A stretch of 64,000 nt of DNA from contig NC_017542.1 of the NCBI RefSeq assembly GCF_000237325.1, forward strand, positions 1,247,501-1,311,500. The letters run 5' to 3'. Shown one piece after another: positions 34,253 through 43,593 of the stretch (positions are counted from its first letter, which is position 1; the number at the start of each line of letters is the position of its first letter). Source of the DNA: Paenibacillus polymyxa M1. GTDB lineage: Bacteria; Bacillota; Bacilli; Paenibacillales; Paenibacillaceae. Both the position numbers and the translations under genes were made by a program. The notes under the pieces were generated by a model. It ran no database searches, was not told the origin of the DNA, and saw nothing but the letters and a program-made list of their open reading frames with translations.

Positions 34253-35659
34253 ATGAGTCTTGAGAAAGAATACGTTAAAATAGCCCAGGATGTCATTAAA
34301 GGGCTTGGCGGAGAAGACAATATTATTTCTATGGCACATTGTGCTACACGGTTGAGATTGATTGTAAAAGACAGGGACATTATTGATGATGAATTTATTG
34401 AGAATATTGATAAGGCAAAAGGGGTGTTTTTTACCTCCGGACAATATCAAATTATTTTTGGAACCGGTACCGTGAACAAGGTTTACGAAGCAATGGTCGG
34501 CCAGAACGTATCTGCTACATCAAAGGCAGAGCTGAAAGAGAAGGCCTCAACACAAGATGACAACTTTTTCAAAAGAATGATCCGGGTTTTCGGAGATGTA
34601 TTTGTTCCCATTATCCCAGCATTGGTAGCTACCGGATTGTTTATGGGAGTTAGGGGCTTGGTAACTCAGCCTGCACTGCTTCAGTTATTTGGACTTACAC
34701 CGGATGATATTTCTGCGAATTTCATATTATTTACACAAATACTGACCGATACCGCGTTTGCCTTTTTGCCTGTGCTGGTATGCTGGTCAGCGTTCAGAGT
34801 ATTTGGCGGGTCGCCGATCTTGGGGATATTGCTCGGACTCATGCTGGTAAGTCCTTCTTTACCTACATCCTGGGATGTCGCTCAACATGTGAAGGAACCT
34901 CTTTTATTTTTGGGCTTCATCAAAATCGCAGGCTATCAGGGTTCAGTTCTGCCGGCGTTCATTATAGGGATCGTGGGAGCGATGATGGAGAAGAGAATCA
35001 GGAAATCCGTTCCCGAAGCACTGGACTTGATTTTGACACCGTTTCTGACATTATTGCTCACACTGGTACTGGGCTTGTTCGTGATTGGTCCCATCTTCCA
35101 TGAAGTAGAGGTTTTAATATTATCGGCAGTTACAGCTATTTTGAAGTTGCCGTTTGGCATTGGCGGATTTATTTATGGAGGCATTAATCAGATTATTGTC
35201 GTTACCGGACTGCACCATGCGTTGAACCTGATCGAAATACAGATGCTGGTGGATGGCGGCTGGAATATGGTTAACCCGATCAGTTCGGCATCTATTTGTG
35301 CACAAGCGGGTGCGGCGTTAGCTGTCGGCTTGAAATCCAAAAGATTAAAAACCAAATCTATTGCCTACCCGTCTGCCGTGTCTGCACTGCTCGGCATTAC
35401 AGAACCCGCTATTTTTGGGGTGAACATTCGATATGGCAAACCATTCGTGATGGGCTTGATTGGGGGAGCGGTTGGAGGATTCTTCGCACGTATCTTTAAT
35501 GTTCAAGCAACAGGTATGTCGATTACAGCTATACCTGGTTTGTTATTGTATCTGAATAATCAAATTTTTCTGTATGCTTTAGTTTGTGTAATCGGTTTTG
35601 GTGTAGCATTTGCGTTGACGTGGATCTTTGGATTTAAAGAAAAAATAGAGAACAAATAA
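34253..35659 (+). CDS. PTS sucrose-type IIBC permease
   Basis: A 468-residue PTS transporter. The IIB domain (1-85) has the phospho-Cys motif SMAHCATRLRL. The IIC domain (about 105-460) has about ten helices with GITEPAIFGVN and the VVTGLHHALNLIE strand. It is of the glucose/sucrose superfamily, SacP/ScrA type. No IIA domain is fused, so a glucose-type IIA from elsewhere is required. With the GH32 gene downstream, sucrose or a sucrose-containing oligosaccharide is the likely substrate. GAGGAAAGG precedes the ATG. Confidence 0.9.
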   Translation: MSLEKEYVKIAQDVIKGLGGEDNIISMAHCATRLRLIVKDRDIIDDEFIENIDKAKGVFFTSGQYQIIFGTGTVNKVYEAMVGQNVSATSKAELKEKASTQDDNFFKRMIRVFGDVFVPIIPALVATGLFMGVRGLVTQPALLQLFGLTPDDISANFILFTQILTDTAFAFLPVLVCWSAFRVFGGSPILGILLGLMLVSPSLPTSWDVAQHVKEPLLFLGFIKIAGYQGSVLPAFIIGIVGAMMEKRIRKSVPEALDLILTPFLTLLLTLVLGLFVIGPIFHEVEVLILSAVTAILKLPFGIGGFIYGGINQIIVVTGLHHALNLIEIQMLVDGGWNMVNPISSASICAQAGAALAVGLKSKRLKTKSIAYPSAVSALLGITEPAIFGVNIRYGKPFVMGLIGGAVGGFFARIFNVQATGMSITAIPGLLLYLNNQIFLYALVCVIGFGVAFALTWIFGFKEKIENK

Positions 35660-35677
35660 AATTTAGTGGAGAAAATC

Positions 35678-37936
35678 ATGGACAACAAAACATTGCTTGA
35701 AAAATTGAACAGCCTATCAATAGAAGAGAAAATCGGCCAGCTCATCCAACTAACCGGTGATTTTTTTGAAGGTGACATGGATACGGTTGTGACGGGCCCT
35801 TTGAAAAAACTAGGGCTAAATACGGATTATAATATTTATAATACGGGCTTCATATTAAACATCACCAACCCGGAAAAAATAATCCGGTTGCAAACCGATT
35901 ATTTGGAAAAATCGGTTCATAAAATTCCGCTGTTATTCATGGCAGATATTATCTACGGATACCGAACCATTTTTCCGATTCCGATTGCTCAAGCATGTAG
36001 TTGGAACTATGAGGAGATAGAGAATGCGGCTTCGATTGCTGCTCAGGAATGCTACGATGAAGGCATTCATGTAACCTTTTCCCCTATGGTAGATATGGTT
36101 AGAGATCCTCGCTGGGGGCGGGTGATGGAATCGCCCGGAGAGGATACATTGTTGGCAAAGAAATATGCCCAGAGCGTAGTTCTGGGAATCCAGGGCAGCA
36201 ACTTGGAAAGCACAGCCGTGCCAGCCAATAAAATTGCCGCTTGCGTCAAACATTTTGCTGCTTATGGAGCGCCTGTCGCCGGACGTGAATACAATGCCGT
36301 GGATCTATCGGAGCATGCATTGCGAGAATATTATTTGCCTGGATATCAAGCTGCAATAGAAGCGGGTGCCAAGCTTGTCATGACGGCTTTTAATACGTTG
36401 AATGGTATCCCTGCGACTGGAAACGAGTGGCTTAACCGTGATGTACTAAGACAGGAAATGAATTTTGACGGTGTATTGATCTCGGATTACGCCGCTATTG
36501 AAGAGTTAATCATGCATGGTTATGCCGAAGACGAGGCTTCCGCCGCTAGGCTGGCATTGTTGGCAGGTGTAGATGTGGATATGAAGACGGCAGTGTACGC
36601 TAATCAATTGAAAGATGTAATATCTGATAATAGCTATATGCTGGAGCTTCTGAATGAAGCTGTATATCGTGTCTTAAAGCTGAAAAATGATTTGGGGCTG
36701 TTCGAGGACCCATACCGCGGATTACAGGAAATCGTTAAACGTTCAACAAGCAGTATTCTGTCAGACGAACATAAACAAGCGGCACTGTCCTTGGCAGAAG
36801 AATCCGTTGTGCTGCTGAAAAATGAAAATAATGTATTGCCGTTGTCAAAGGAAACGAAGGTAGCTTTAATGGGTCCCTATGCAGAAGAAAATTCTACCTT
36901 GGGCATGTGGGCGATTAAGGGAGAGCAGACAGACACTATAAATTTGAAAACAGGGTTGTTACAGCTTGTTGGCTCCGACAATCTCTCGGTATGCAGAGGA
37001 AGTTATCTGCTACCTCCTGATGCAAGGGAAACGTTCGATAAATATGCGGACAAGCTGGCTGTTGAAACAGGTTCCGAGGAAGTTCTACTGCAAGAAGCCA
37101 TTAGGAATGCAAATGAAGCAGAAGTCATAGTCCTTGCCTTGGGAGAAAGTATTTATCAGAGCGGAGAAGGTGGATCACGAACGAATCCGACGCTTCCAGA
37201 GCCGCAATTGAGACTACTTCATGAATTAAGCTTATTGGGCAAAAGGATTGTTCTGATCGTATATAGTGGAAGACCTTTGATCCTTACCGATGTTGCTGGA
37301 AAAGTGGACGCCATTGTTCAGGCCTGGTATCCGGGAACGATGGGCGGAGAAGCGCTGGCCAATATACTGTATGGGGAAGTAAATCCGTCTGGGAAATTAG
37401 CGATGACCTTTCCACGTAGCGTCGGACAAATTCCGGTATACTACAATGAGCTGAATACAGGAAGACCGAATTTAAAGGAAAATGGCTCTTATCGCTTTGC
37501 GTCCCGATATATAGATGAAGTGAACGAACCCTTGTATCCGTTTGGCTATGGCCTATCCTATACCTCATTTGAATACAGTCTGTTAACCGTCAGCCAAAAG
37601 GAAATGAAAACAAATGAGTCAGTGGATATCCGTATTTCTGTATCCAATACTGGAACGTATGCTGGGAAAGAAACGATTCAATTATATATTCGCGATAAAT
37701 TTGCAAGTGTTGCAAGACCCGTTAAAGAATTAAAAGACTTTAAAAAAGTATTTTTACAAAGCGGCGAGACTACAATTGTGGAATTTTCAGTGGATGAGGA
37801 CATGCTTAAATTTTATGGACGTGAAATGGAGTATAAGAGTGAGCCAGGCGAATTTGAGGTTTATATCGGTTCAAGCTCACAAGACATTTTGCTAAGCTTT
37901 AGTTTTACTTTGTTACCGGAGGATAAACATGAATAA
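35678..37936 (+). CDS. Intracellular GH3 beta-glucosidase-type hydrolase
   Basis: A 752-residue three-domain GH3 enzyme. It has the N-terminal TIM barrel with FSPMVDMVRDPRWGRVMESPGED, KHFAAYGAP and the nucleophile segment GVLISDYAAIEEL (Asp). The GH3 C-terminal domain has LGESIYQSGEGGSR, and a fibronectin-type III-like end begins near FGYGLSYTSFEYS. There is no signal peptide, so the substrate is taken up first. ATG 35678 follows GTGGAG; a GTG at 35666 is less likely. It lies between the PTS and GH32 genes, overlapping the latter by 8 nt, which hints at a mixed glucosyl-sucrose substrate. Confidence 0.9.
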   Translation: MDNKTLLEKLNSLSIEEKIGQLIQLTGDFFEGDMDTVVTGPLKKLGLNTDYNIYNTGFILNITNPEKIIRLQTDYLEKSVHKIPLLFMADIIYGYRTIFPIPIAQACSWNYEEIENAASIAAQECYDEGIHVTFSPMVDMVRDPRWGRVMESPGEDTLLAKKYAQSVVLGIQGSNLESTAVPANKIAACVKHFAAYGAPVAGREYNAVDLSEHALREYYLPGYQAAIEAGAKLVMTAFNTLNGIPATGNEWLNRDVLRQEMNFDGVLISDYAAIEELIMHGYAEDEASAARLALLAGVDVDMKTAVYANQLKDVISDNSYMLELLNEAVYRVLKLKNDLGLFEDPYRGLQEIVKRSTSSILSDEHKQAALSLAEESVVLLKNENNVLPLSKETKVALMGPYAEENSTLGMWAIKGEQTDTINLKTGLLQLVGSDNLSVCRGSYLLPPDARETFDKYADKLAVETGSEEVLLQEAIRNANEAEVIVLALGESIYQSGEGGSRTNPTLPEPQLRLLHELSLLGKRIVLIVYSGRPLILTDVAGKVDAIVQAWYPGTMGGEALANILYGEVNPSGKLAMTFPRSVGQIPVYYNELNTGRPNLKENGSYRFASRYIDEVNEPLYPFGYGLSYTSFEYSLLTVSQKEMKTNESVDIRISVSNTGTYAGKETIQLYIRDKFASVARPVKELKDFKKVFLQSGETTIVEFSVDEDMLKFYGREMEYKSEPGEFEVYIGSSSQDILLSFSFTLLPEDKHE

Positions 37937-39320
37937 AAGCGACGCTTATCATCTTAAATATCATATTATTCCTCCTTACGGGCTATTAAATGATCCTAAT
38001 GGACTTGCCTTTTTCAATCAACAATATCATGTCTTCTATCAGTGGAACCCCCAAGGAACCGAACATCGAAATAAATGCTGGGGCCATGTTGTTTCGAGCG
38101 ATCTGGTGCATTGGCAAAGAAAAGGTGTAGCACTGGAGCCTTCGGAATGGTATGACAAGGATGGCATTTATTCTGGAGGCGCTATAGTTCATGATGAAAA
38201 GCTGTATCTGTTTTACACAGGAAATGTAATCAGAAATGATGGAGTCAAGGAAAGCTATCAATGCGCAGCCATTTCGGAGGATGGGGAGCATTTTCAGAAA
38301 ATGGGCCCTTTGTTCGAACATCCCAAAGGCTATACCAGACATGTCCGAGATCCGAAAGTATGGAGAGATCGGAACGGGAGCTGGTGGCTGATCTTGGGCG
38401 CTCAAAGAGAGGACCTGACTGGAGAAACGCTTATCTACAAATCTGCAGATTTGTCTGATTGGGAATACCAAGGATCATTTTTGGATCATGATCATGAGTT
38501 CGGATATATGTGGGAATGTCCTGATCTACTTCAATTTGCGGAAAATGATATTTTTGTCTTCTCTCCTCAGGGTTTACCGGAAGCAGGCGAATATTATAGA
38601 AACCCTAACCAATCGGGATATATTGTTGGGAAATTCATGGATACAGGAAAATTTAGCGGGAATCTTGCCCATTTCAAAGAGCTTGATCGGGGGTTTGATT
38701 TCTACGCGCCACAATCATTTAAGGTGAATGATAGAACCATTATGTTCGGATGGATGAGTGCCATGAATGAAGAAGCAGAGAGGGCTGTTCCAACCATTCA
38801 GGAAGGCTGGATTCATGCGCTGACCCTTCCTAGAGAAATAGTGTTGTCTAACGGTGTGCTATACCAGAAACCATTATCGGAATTACAGTTGTTAAGATTG
38901 GATGGTGTGCATTCTAAGGAGAACATTCACAAAAATGGGGTTTGGATGCTGCCTTCCTTGCAGGTGGAATGTATTGTTCATTTTTCGAAGCTTACAGAGA
39001 ACTTCAAAATGATAGTGAGAAATGCTGTGGAAATTGACTATGATTCAGAAGAAAACAGTTTAACCGTATGGAGAACCAACTGGTTGACGAACCAGAGGGA
39101 GTACAGAAAAGCAACATTAGCCAATCAACTTGTAGACATGCAAATATTTATAGAAAGCTCAAGTCTGGAGATTTTTGTGAACGAAGGCGAGGAAGTATTT
39201 TCTCTGCGTTATTTCTTGGAAGATACGGAACAGCGCAGTGTGATGCTTGATGCAGGAGATAATGAAGGAGAAATTGAGATTTATCAGCTGCAGGAATGTG
39301 GAGCCATAATCAATCATTAA
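37929..39320 (+). CDS. scrB: GH32 sucrose-6-phosphate hydrolase
   Basis: A 463-residue GH32 enzyme: the five-bladed propeller with the nucleophile motif LLNDPNGLAFFNQQYHVFYQ, the RDPKVW transition-state stabiliser and the MWECPDLL acid/base, then a beta-sandwich. It cleaves the fructosyl bond of sucrose-6-phosphate brought in by the PTS. CCGGAGG precedes ATG 37929, within the GH3 gene. A terminator follows before the regulator gene. Confidence 0.92.
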   Translation: MNKSDAYHLKYHIIPPYGLLNDPNGLAFFNQQYHVFYQWNPQGTEHRNKCWGHVVSSDLVHWQRKGVALEPSEWYDKDGIYSGGAIVHDEKLYLFYTGNVIRNDGVKESYQCAAISEDGEHFQKMGPLFEHPKGYTRHVRDPKVWRDRNGSWWLILGAQREDLTGETLIYKSADLSDWEYQGSFLDHDHEFGYMWECPDLLQFAENDIFVFSPQGLPEAGEYYRNPNQSGYIVGKFMDTGKFSGNLAHFKELDRGFDFYAPQSFKVNDRTIMFGWMSAMNEEAERAVPTIQEGWIHALTLPREIVLSNGVLYQKPLSELQLLRLDGVHSKENIHKNGVWMLPSLQVECIVHFSKLTENFKMIVRNAVEIDYDSEENSLTVWRTNWLTNQREYRKATLANQLVDMQIFIESSSLEIFVNEGEEVFSLRYFLEDTEQRSVMLDAGDNEGEIEIYQLQECGAIINH

Positions 39321-39366
39321 AACGATATTTTTTATCTTTCACCTGCAGAGCTACAAACAGGCAAGG

Positions 39367-39411
39367 AAAGGCTGTTCATTCTCCGTTTGCGAGAAGAACT
39401 GCCTTTTTTTG
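39367..39411 (+). terminator. Terminator of the sucrose operon
   Basis: AAAGGC-GTTC pairs with GAAC-GCCTTT (39367-39377, 39396-39406, one mismatch), extended inside by TTCTC/GAGAA, and is followed by a T-run. Confidence 0.75.
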
Positions 39412-39536
39412 TCTTAGTCGGCTGAAGAGATTTCAGCTTGTGTAGGCATTTTACTATCGGTATAGTATGAGTATTAGAGTATATGACTGAATATAAATTA
39501 CTGTTGATTACTCATAGCTGGTTGATGAGGTGTCGT

Positions 39537-40370
39537 ATGAAAAAAATTTATGAACATATTGAAATAGACAGAAGAAAAATGATTAACCTCTTTATGTTTC
39601 AATCGACAGATACAGAAAGAGTCATCCCCATGCATTTTCACAGCAATATGGAATTAATCTATTGTACAAGTGGAAGCCTCAAAGTGTGGCATGAAGGAAA
39701 GATAACCATTTTGAAGGAAAAGGATGCACTTTTTATTAATAGCAATGTACCGCACTCCACCCAAAGTATTACGGAAAACCAAGTTGTTGTATTGCAATTT
39801 CCAGCTACCTTTTTTGCCAATGAACAAGTATTCATCCAATTAAACACGCAAGAGAGACAAGTTGAACATACTATACTTTCTAAATTAAGAGAGTTATTTA
39901 TGGATATATATAACCTGCATATTTCCAAAGGGAAATATGACTATATTTTAGAGCAAAGCCGAATTATTGAGCTTAAGTATTTGCTCGTTAATCATTTTAG
40001 TCAGACAGCAGACATACAGCCAGAGGTATTTAGCGAAAAGCAGCGAAAGATAAAGACGATCATGGATTTTATTAAAGAGCATTACGCCGAAAATATTAGT
40101 CTGGCGAAAACAGCCCGAATCTGCGGCTATTCAGAGGCGTATTTGTCGAGAATGTTTCATGAATATACAGGTCAGACGTTTACGGAGTACAAGCAAATTC
40201 TTTGTCTGGAAAAAGCAATCGATTTATTGGAAACAACGAATAAGTCACTTACAGAAATTTCTTACGAGGCGGGCTTTCCCAACGAAAAATCGTTTAGAAA
40301 AGCTTTTAAGGAAGTTATGGGTAAAACCCCTTATGAATATAAAAAATCAAAATTTGATCTGAGTGTGTAA
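39537..40370 (+). CDS. AraC-family regulator with N-terminal cupin
   Basis: A 277-residue regulator: a cupin-type sensor domain (about 20-120; PMHFHSNMELIYC, KEKDALFINSNVPHS) and a C-terminal pair of HTHs (AKTARICGYSEAYLSRMFHEYTG and LTEISYEAGFPNEKSFRKAFKEVMGKTP, both standard AraC motifs). It probably activates the upstream sugar operon. ATG 39537 follows GATGAGGTG; the longer frame to 39483 has no site. Confidence 0.85.
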   Translation: MKKIYEHIEIDRRKMINLFMFQSTDTERVIPMHFHSNMELIYCTSGSLKVWHEGKITILKEKDALFINSNVPHSTQSITENQVVVLQFPATFFANEQVFIQLNTQERQVEHTILSKLRELFMDIYNLHISKGKYDYILEQSRIIELKYLLVNHFSQTADIQPEVFSEKQRKIKTIMDFIKEHYAENISLAKTARICGYSEAYLSRMFHEYTGQTFTEYKQILCLEKAIDLLETTNKSLTEISYEAGFPNEKSFRKAFKEVMGKTPYEYKKSKFDLSV

Positions 40371-40420
40371 ACGACACAAGCGTAATCCTTTTATGGATGA
40401 TTTCAACAGACTAGAAAATG

Positions 40421-40467
40421 GGGGCTGTCCCTGAGTCATTTTATGACCTTTGGGACAGCCCCTTGTT
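40421..40467 (+). terminator. Terminator of the AraC-family gene
   Basis: An 11-bp perfect stem GGGGCTGTCCC/GGGACAGCCCC (40421-40431, 40452-40462) has a 20-nt loop and is followed by TTGTTT. It faces the que genes and may act for both strands. Confidence 0.8.
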
Positions 40468-40499
40468 TATTTGTATGCAAGTGCACAGAGAGGATCAGC

Positions 40500-40997
40500 C
40501 TAACGATTATCCACCGTCTCTGGATACATATCATGGTTCATCATACGATGCTCTGCGATTTGCTCATATTTCGTTCCCGGCTTGCCGTAGTTAGTGTACG
40601 GGTCGATCGAGATGCCGCCGCGTGGCGTGAACTTGCCCCATACTTCAATGTAGCGAGGGTCCATCAGCTTAATCAAGTCATTCATGATGATATTGACACA
40701 GTCTTCATGGAAATCACCGTGGTTGCGGAAGCTGAACAGGTACAGCTTAAGGGACTTGCTTTCAACCATTTTAATATCAGGAATGTAGCTGATGTAGATG
40801 GTTGCAAAATCAGGTTGTCCTGTGATCGGGCACAGGCTGGTGAACTCTGGACAATTGAATTTTACAAAATAATCGCGGTACGGGTGTTTATTATCAAAGC
40901 TTTCGAGAATGGCGGGATCATAGGCAAAAGTGTATTGTGTGCCTTGATTGCCAAGTAGGGTAACGTCGGTCAGTTCTTCAGGTTTTCTTCCGGTCAT
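40500..40997 (-). CDS. queF: NADPH-dependent 7-cyano-7-deazaguanine reductase
   Basis: QueF reduces preQ0 to preQ1, the last step before tRNA insertion in queuosine synthesis. The 165-residue, single-domain form carries the thioimide-forming Cys in [11 protein letters not shown] and the NADPH/substrate segment [21 protein letters not shown]. It follows queE on the same strand after a 374-nt gap that holds hairpins, so it may have its own promoter. Confidence 0.95.
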   Translation of the reverse strand: MTGRKPEELTDVTLLGNQGTQYTFAYDPAILESFDNKHPYRDYFVKFNCPEFTSLCPITGQPDFATIYISYIPDIKMVESKSLKLYLFSFRNHGDFHEDCVNIIMNDLIKLMDPRYIEVWGKFTPRGGISIDPYTNYGKPGTKYEQIAEHRMMNHDMYPETVDNR

Positions 40998-41085
40998 GTT
41001 GAGTGAGGCTCCTTAAAGTTGGTTTAGTTTGGTAAAAGGGAGAGGGAGTTATGGTGGGGAGGTTCGGTTAGGCGACGCTTCGCGA

Positions 41086-41131
41086 AGGATTTGAGCTTCC
41101 GATCGCTAACGCTTCTCCAGCTTCAAATCCT
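41086..41131. repeat. REP-like imperfect palindrome
   Basis: The arms pair over 12 bp with one bulge, around a loop of about 21 nt. Its base composition is different from the AT-rich flanks. I suspect a multicopy palindromic element, but no second copy is seen in the window. Confidence 0.35.
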
Positions 41132-41206
41132 CCGCTCCGCTGCTGACCGCCGTCAACACCATAAAGTCCCTACCCGTTTACATGTGGGTTGGGCAGAAAT
41201 GGAATT

Positions 41207-41240
41207 TCGCTCCTTATATTTAAGGAGCGATATTTTATTG
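41207..41240 (+). terminator. Hairpin with T-rich tail
   Basis: TCGCTCCTTA/TAAGGAGCGA (41207-41216, 41221-41230) with a TATT loop is followed by TATTTTATT on the plus strand. On the minus strand the tail is not T-rich, so it would not fully stop queE transcripts before queF. Confidence 0.5.
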
Positions 41241-41371
41241 TGAAACCCCGTCCTCGCGGACGAGCGTTTCTCTCTTTTTATATGGCTTTGGGTGTCGAGG
41301 GTGCACTTCGACTAATTTGGTGTATCTTGTGTATCACATACAGCTCATACGGAATATATTACATATACGCG

Positions 41372-42169
41372 TTATACGCCGCGTTTGTTGCCCCATACGA
41401 GGGTGTGGAGCTGTGGGAGTACTCTTACATCGTTTAGTCGGGAATCGTCCATGACACGGTCGATAAGCCATTCATAACGATGGAGCAGGGACTCCGCAAT
41501 CTGTCCGGTGTTCTCCGTGTTCACATCTGGATTACCCGTCTGGAGGAACAACGGTATATGTGGATAGCGCTCGTGAATGGTGCGGGCATAGGCGAGATCG
41601 GTGTCATTGAAGATGACAACCTTCAGGCTGCATGCTCCAGCCATCCTTTGGTTTGATAGACGGGTTACGATATCATCCAGCACCTCCCAGTTGGTCGTCA
41701 TGCCAGAGCTGGGCGGCTTCGGGGATAAGGTCACTTCATCGATATCGTACAGCCATTCCTGCCAACGGGAGCCTTGTGTTTCGACAGCGGTGGCAATGCC
41801 TTGACTGCGTAGCAGGGTAATCAGCGCCCCAAGCTGTGGCAGCAGGGCAGGATTGCCTCCGGAAAGGGTCACATGCGAGAACCGTTCGCCGCCGATGGAC
41901 TTTAGTTCCTGCCAAATATCTGTGGCACTCAGACGTCGAATTTGATCCTTGGCGCTGCCGTCCCAGGTAAAGGCGGAGTCGCACCATGAGCAATGGTAGT
42001 CGCAGCCTGCGGTACGAACAAACATCGTTTTACGACCAATGACCATACCTTCGCCCTGAACGGTGGGACCAAACACCTCAAGTACAGGAATAGGGGCTGC
42101 TTTAGCCCTATCGAGAGTTGTCGTAGGTTGGTGAGTAGTTACGGTATTAGCATTTACGGTATTACTCAT
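41372..42169 (-). CDS. queE: 7-carboxy-7-deazaguanine synthase
   Basis: QueE is a radical SAM enzyme that rearranges 6-carboxytetrahydropterin to CDG. The 265-residue protein shows the substrate motif FGPTVQGEGMVIGRKT and the cluster motif CDYHCSWC (C-x3-C-x2-C) followed by DSAFTW. The ATG overlaps the end of queD by 8 nt. An N-terminal extension of about 25 Thr/Asn-rich residues is longer than usual. Confidence 0.95.
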   Translation of the reverse strand: MSNTVNANTVTTHQPTTTLDRAKAAPIPVLEVFGPTVQGEGMVIGRKTMFVRTAGCDYHCSWCDSAFTWDGSAKDQIRRLSATDIWQELKSIGGERFSHVTLSGGNPALLPQLGALITLLRSQGIATAVETQGSRWQEWLYDIDEVTLSPKPPSSGMTTNWEVLDDIVTRLSNQRMAGACSLKVVIFNDTDLAYARTIHERYPHIPLFLQTGNPDVNTENTGQIAESLLHRYEWLIDRVMDDSRLNDVRVLPQLHTLVWGNKRGV

Positions 42170-42653
42170 CGAACATCCACTCCCGTCGGAACTCGGCGTA
42201 GCTGGTAGGTGTCTCGAACAACCTTACAAATTCGGTACGTCCACCTTCAACACGATTGCAGTATGCATCCGAGGTCAAGGCAGACTCCATTTGTTCAAAG
42301 ATCCAGACGACCATATTTTCCGCCGTTGTATTCATTGGAGGAAGCGTCTCATTCAAGTAACGGTGATCCAGAAAAGGCTCAATTCGCTCTTTCCAGATTG
42401 TTTTGATATCACCAAAATCCAGCGTTAGACCTGTTTCTCCCGGTATTCCGCTTATGCCAAATACGACGATATAAGTATGTCCGTGCAGATTTTTGCATTT
42501 GCCTTCGTAACAGTGCAAATGGTGTGCTGCATCGAACGTAAATTGTTTGCTAACAAGTACACGCTTGCGGTGATAACGCAGCTGAGAACGCTCAATGTCT
42601 GTCCCGAACTGCTGGAGCTTGTCGACAATGCGAAAGGTACCTGGCTCACGCAT
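42162..42653 (-). CDS. queD: 6-carboxy-5,6,7,8-tetrahydropterin synthase
   Basis: A 163-residue PTPS-family enzyme that converts dihydroneopterin triphosphate to 6-carboxytetrahydropterin. Zinc ligands are visible in [22 protein letters not shown], with the catalytic Cys in the same stretch; [11 protein letters not shown] follows near the end. The start at 42653 (AAGGAG upstream) replaces a longer frame to 42755, and overlaps queC by 8 nt, so translation is coupled. Confidence 0.93.
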   Translation of the reverse strand: MREPGTFRIVDKLQQFGTDIERSQLRYHRKRVLVSKQFTFDAAHHLHCYEGKCKNLHGHTYIVVFGISGIPGETGLTLDFGDIKTIWKERIEPFLDHRYLNETLPPMNTTAENMVVWIFEQMESALTSDAYCNRVEGGRTEFVRLFETPTSYAEFRREWMFDE

Positions 42654-43329
42654 GACCTTCAACTCCTTGGGAGGAAGCTCCGCGCACTGCGAGATACTGC
42701 TCGAGTCCGGCACGACGGAGATTGCAAGCAGGACATTCGCCACAGCCATCGCCAATGATGCCGTTATAGCACGTTAGTGTACGGGTTCTTACAAATTCAA
42801 AAGCTTTCAGCTCATCGGCCATTTGCCAGGTTTCGGCCTTGTTCAACCACATGAGCGGGGTATGAATCACAAAGGGATAGTCCATCGAAAGGTTCAGTGT
42901 GACGTTCAGCGATTTAATAAAGGAATCCCGGCAATCGGGATAGCCGCTGAAATCTGTCTCGCAAACGCCTGTAATGATATGGCGCGCTCCTTTTTGCTTG
43001 GCGAGAACTGCTGCGAAGCTCAGGAACAATAGATTACGACCGTCAACAAATGTGCTAGGCAGTTCGCCTTCCTCTTGAGTAATGTCAATGTCGGTGCGTG
43101 TGAGGGCATTCGGGGCAAGTTGGTTGAGCAGGCTCATATCCAGTACCGTTTGCGGAACACCCAGCTCGCTGGCGATTCCGGCGGCAACTTCGATTTCCTG
43201 CTTGTGGCGTTGACCGTAATCGAACGTCACAGTTTCTACTTCGGCAAAATGTTTTTTTGCCCAAAATAAACAGGTTGTACTGTCTTGGCCGCCGCTGAAT
43301 ACGACGACTGCTTTTTCGTTTGTAAACAT
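42646..43329 (-). CDS. queC: 7-cyano-7-deazaguanine synthase
   Basis: QueC makes preQ0 from CDG, ammonia and ATP. The 227-residue protein has the PP-loop [12 protein letters not shown], the [13 protein letters not shown] segment and the zinc site [10 protein letters not shown]. It is the first gene of queC-queD-queE. ATG 43329 follows GAGAGG; the in-frame extension to 43368 is not needed. A preQ1-I riboswitch lies in the leader. Confidence 0.95.
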   Translation of the reverse strand: MFTNEKAVVVFSGGQDSTTCLFWAKKHFAEVETVTFDYGQRHKQEIEVAAGIASELGVPQTVLDMSLLNQLAPNALTRTDIDITQEEGELPSTFVDGRNLLFLSFAAVLAKQKGARHIITGVCETDFSGYPDCRDSFIKSLNVTLNLSMDYPFVIHTPLMWLNKAETWQMADELKAFEFVRTRTLTCYNGIIGDGCGECPACNLRRAGLEQYLAVRGASSQGVEGHA

Positions 43330-43470
43330 AAAAAAACCTCTCGATCTTCTTGGAATGGTGTAAGACACAGCGTCTTGTCACGTGGAAGAAAGAGAGTTCT
43401 TGAACCGGCTTCAACAAAAAACAGGCCTTGCCCCGCAAGTTCATTTTCAAATGCGGAGGACAAAGCATCG

Positions 43471-43506
43471 TTAGTTTTTTATAGAGGGAGTTCGCGAACC
43501 TCTCCC
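43471..43506 (-). promoter_or_regulatory. preQ1-I riboswitch
   Basis: On the minus strand the aptamer reads GGGAGAGGTTCGCGAAC, then TCCCTCTATAAAAAACTAA, with the P1 stem, the loop and the A-rich tail that folds back as in the class I preQ1 aptamer. It lies about 140 nt before queC. Between them a CTTGC/GCAAG hairpin and a T-run (about 43419-43440) could be the expression platform. Binding of preQ1 would reduce que expression. Confidence 0.9.
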
Positions 43507-43593
43507 ATGCGTTATGCATGGATTTTCTTCATTAGCATCTGCCACGAGGACAGACAGCTTCATTAATAGCATTGCCATTATAGCATGGCAGGA

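Larger units (their letters stand above)
40998..41371. other. Gap between queE and queF with two hairpins
   Basis: No gene is supported here. The region holds an imperfect inverted repeat (arms AGGATTTGAGCT 41086-41097 and AGCTTCAAATCCT 41119-41131), with GC-rich flanks (GCTTCGC, CTCCGCTGC), that looks like a REP-type interspersed element. A 10-bp perfect hairpin lies at 41207-41230. Confidence 0.55.

Noticed and set aside
41189..41437. 82-codon plus-strand frame
   Set aside because: It crosses a hairpin, overlaps queE in antisense and has no ribosome site.
43085..43519. 144-codon minus-strand frame over the que leader
   Set aside because: It covers the preQ1 riboswitch and the start of queC in another frame.
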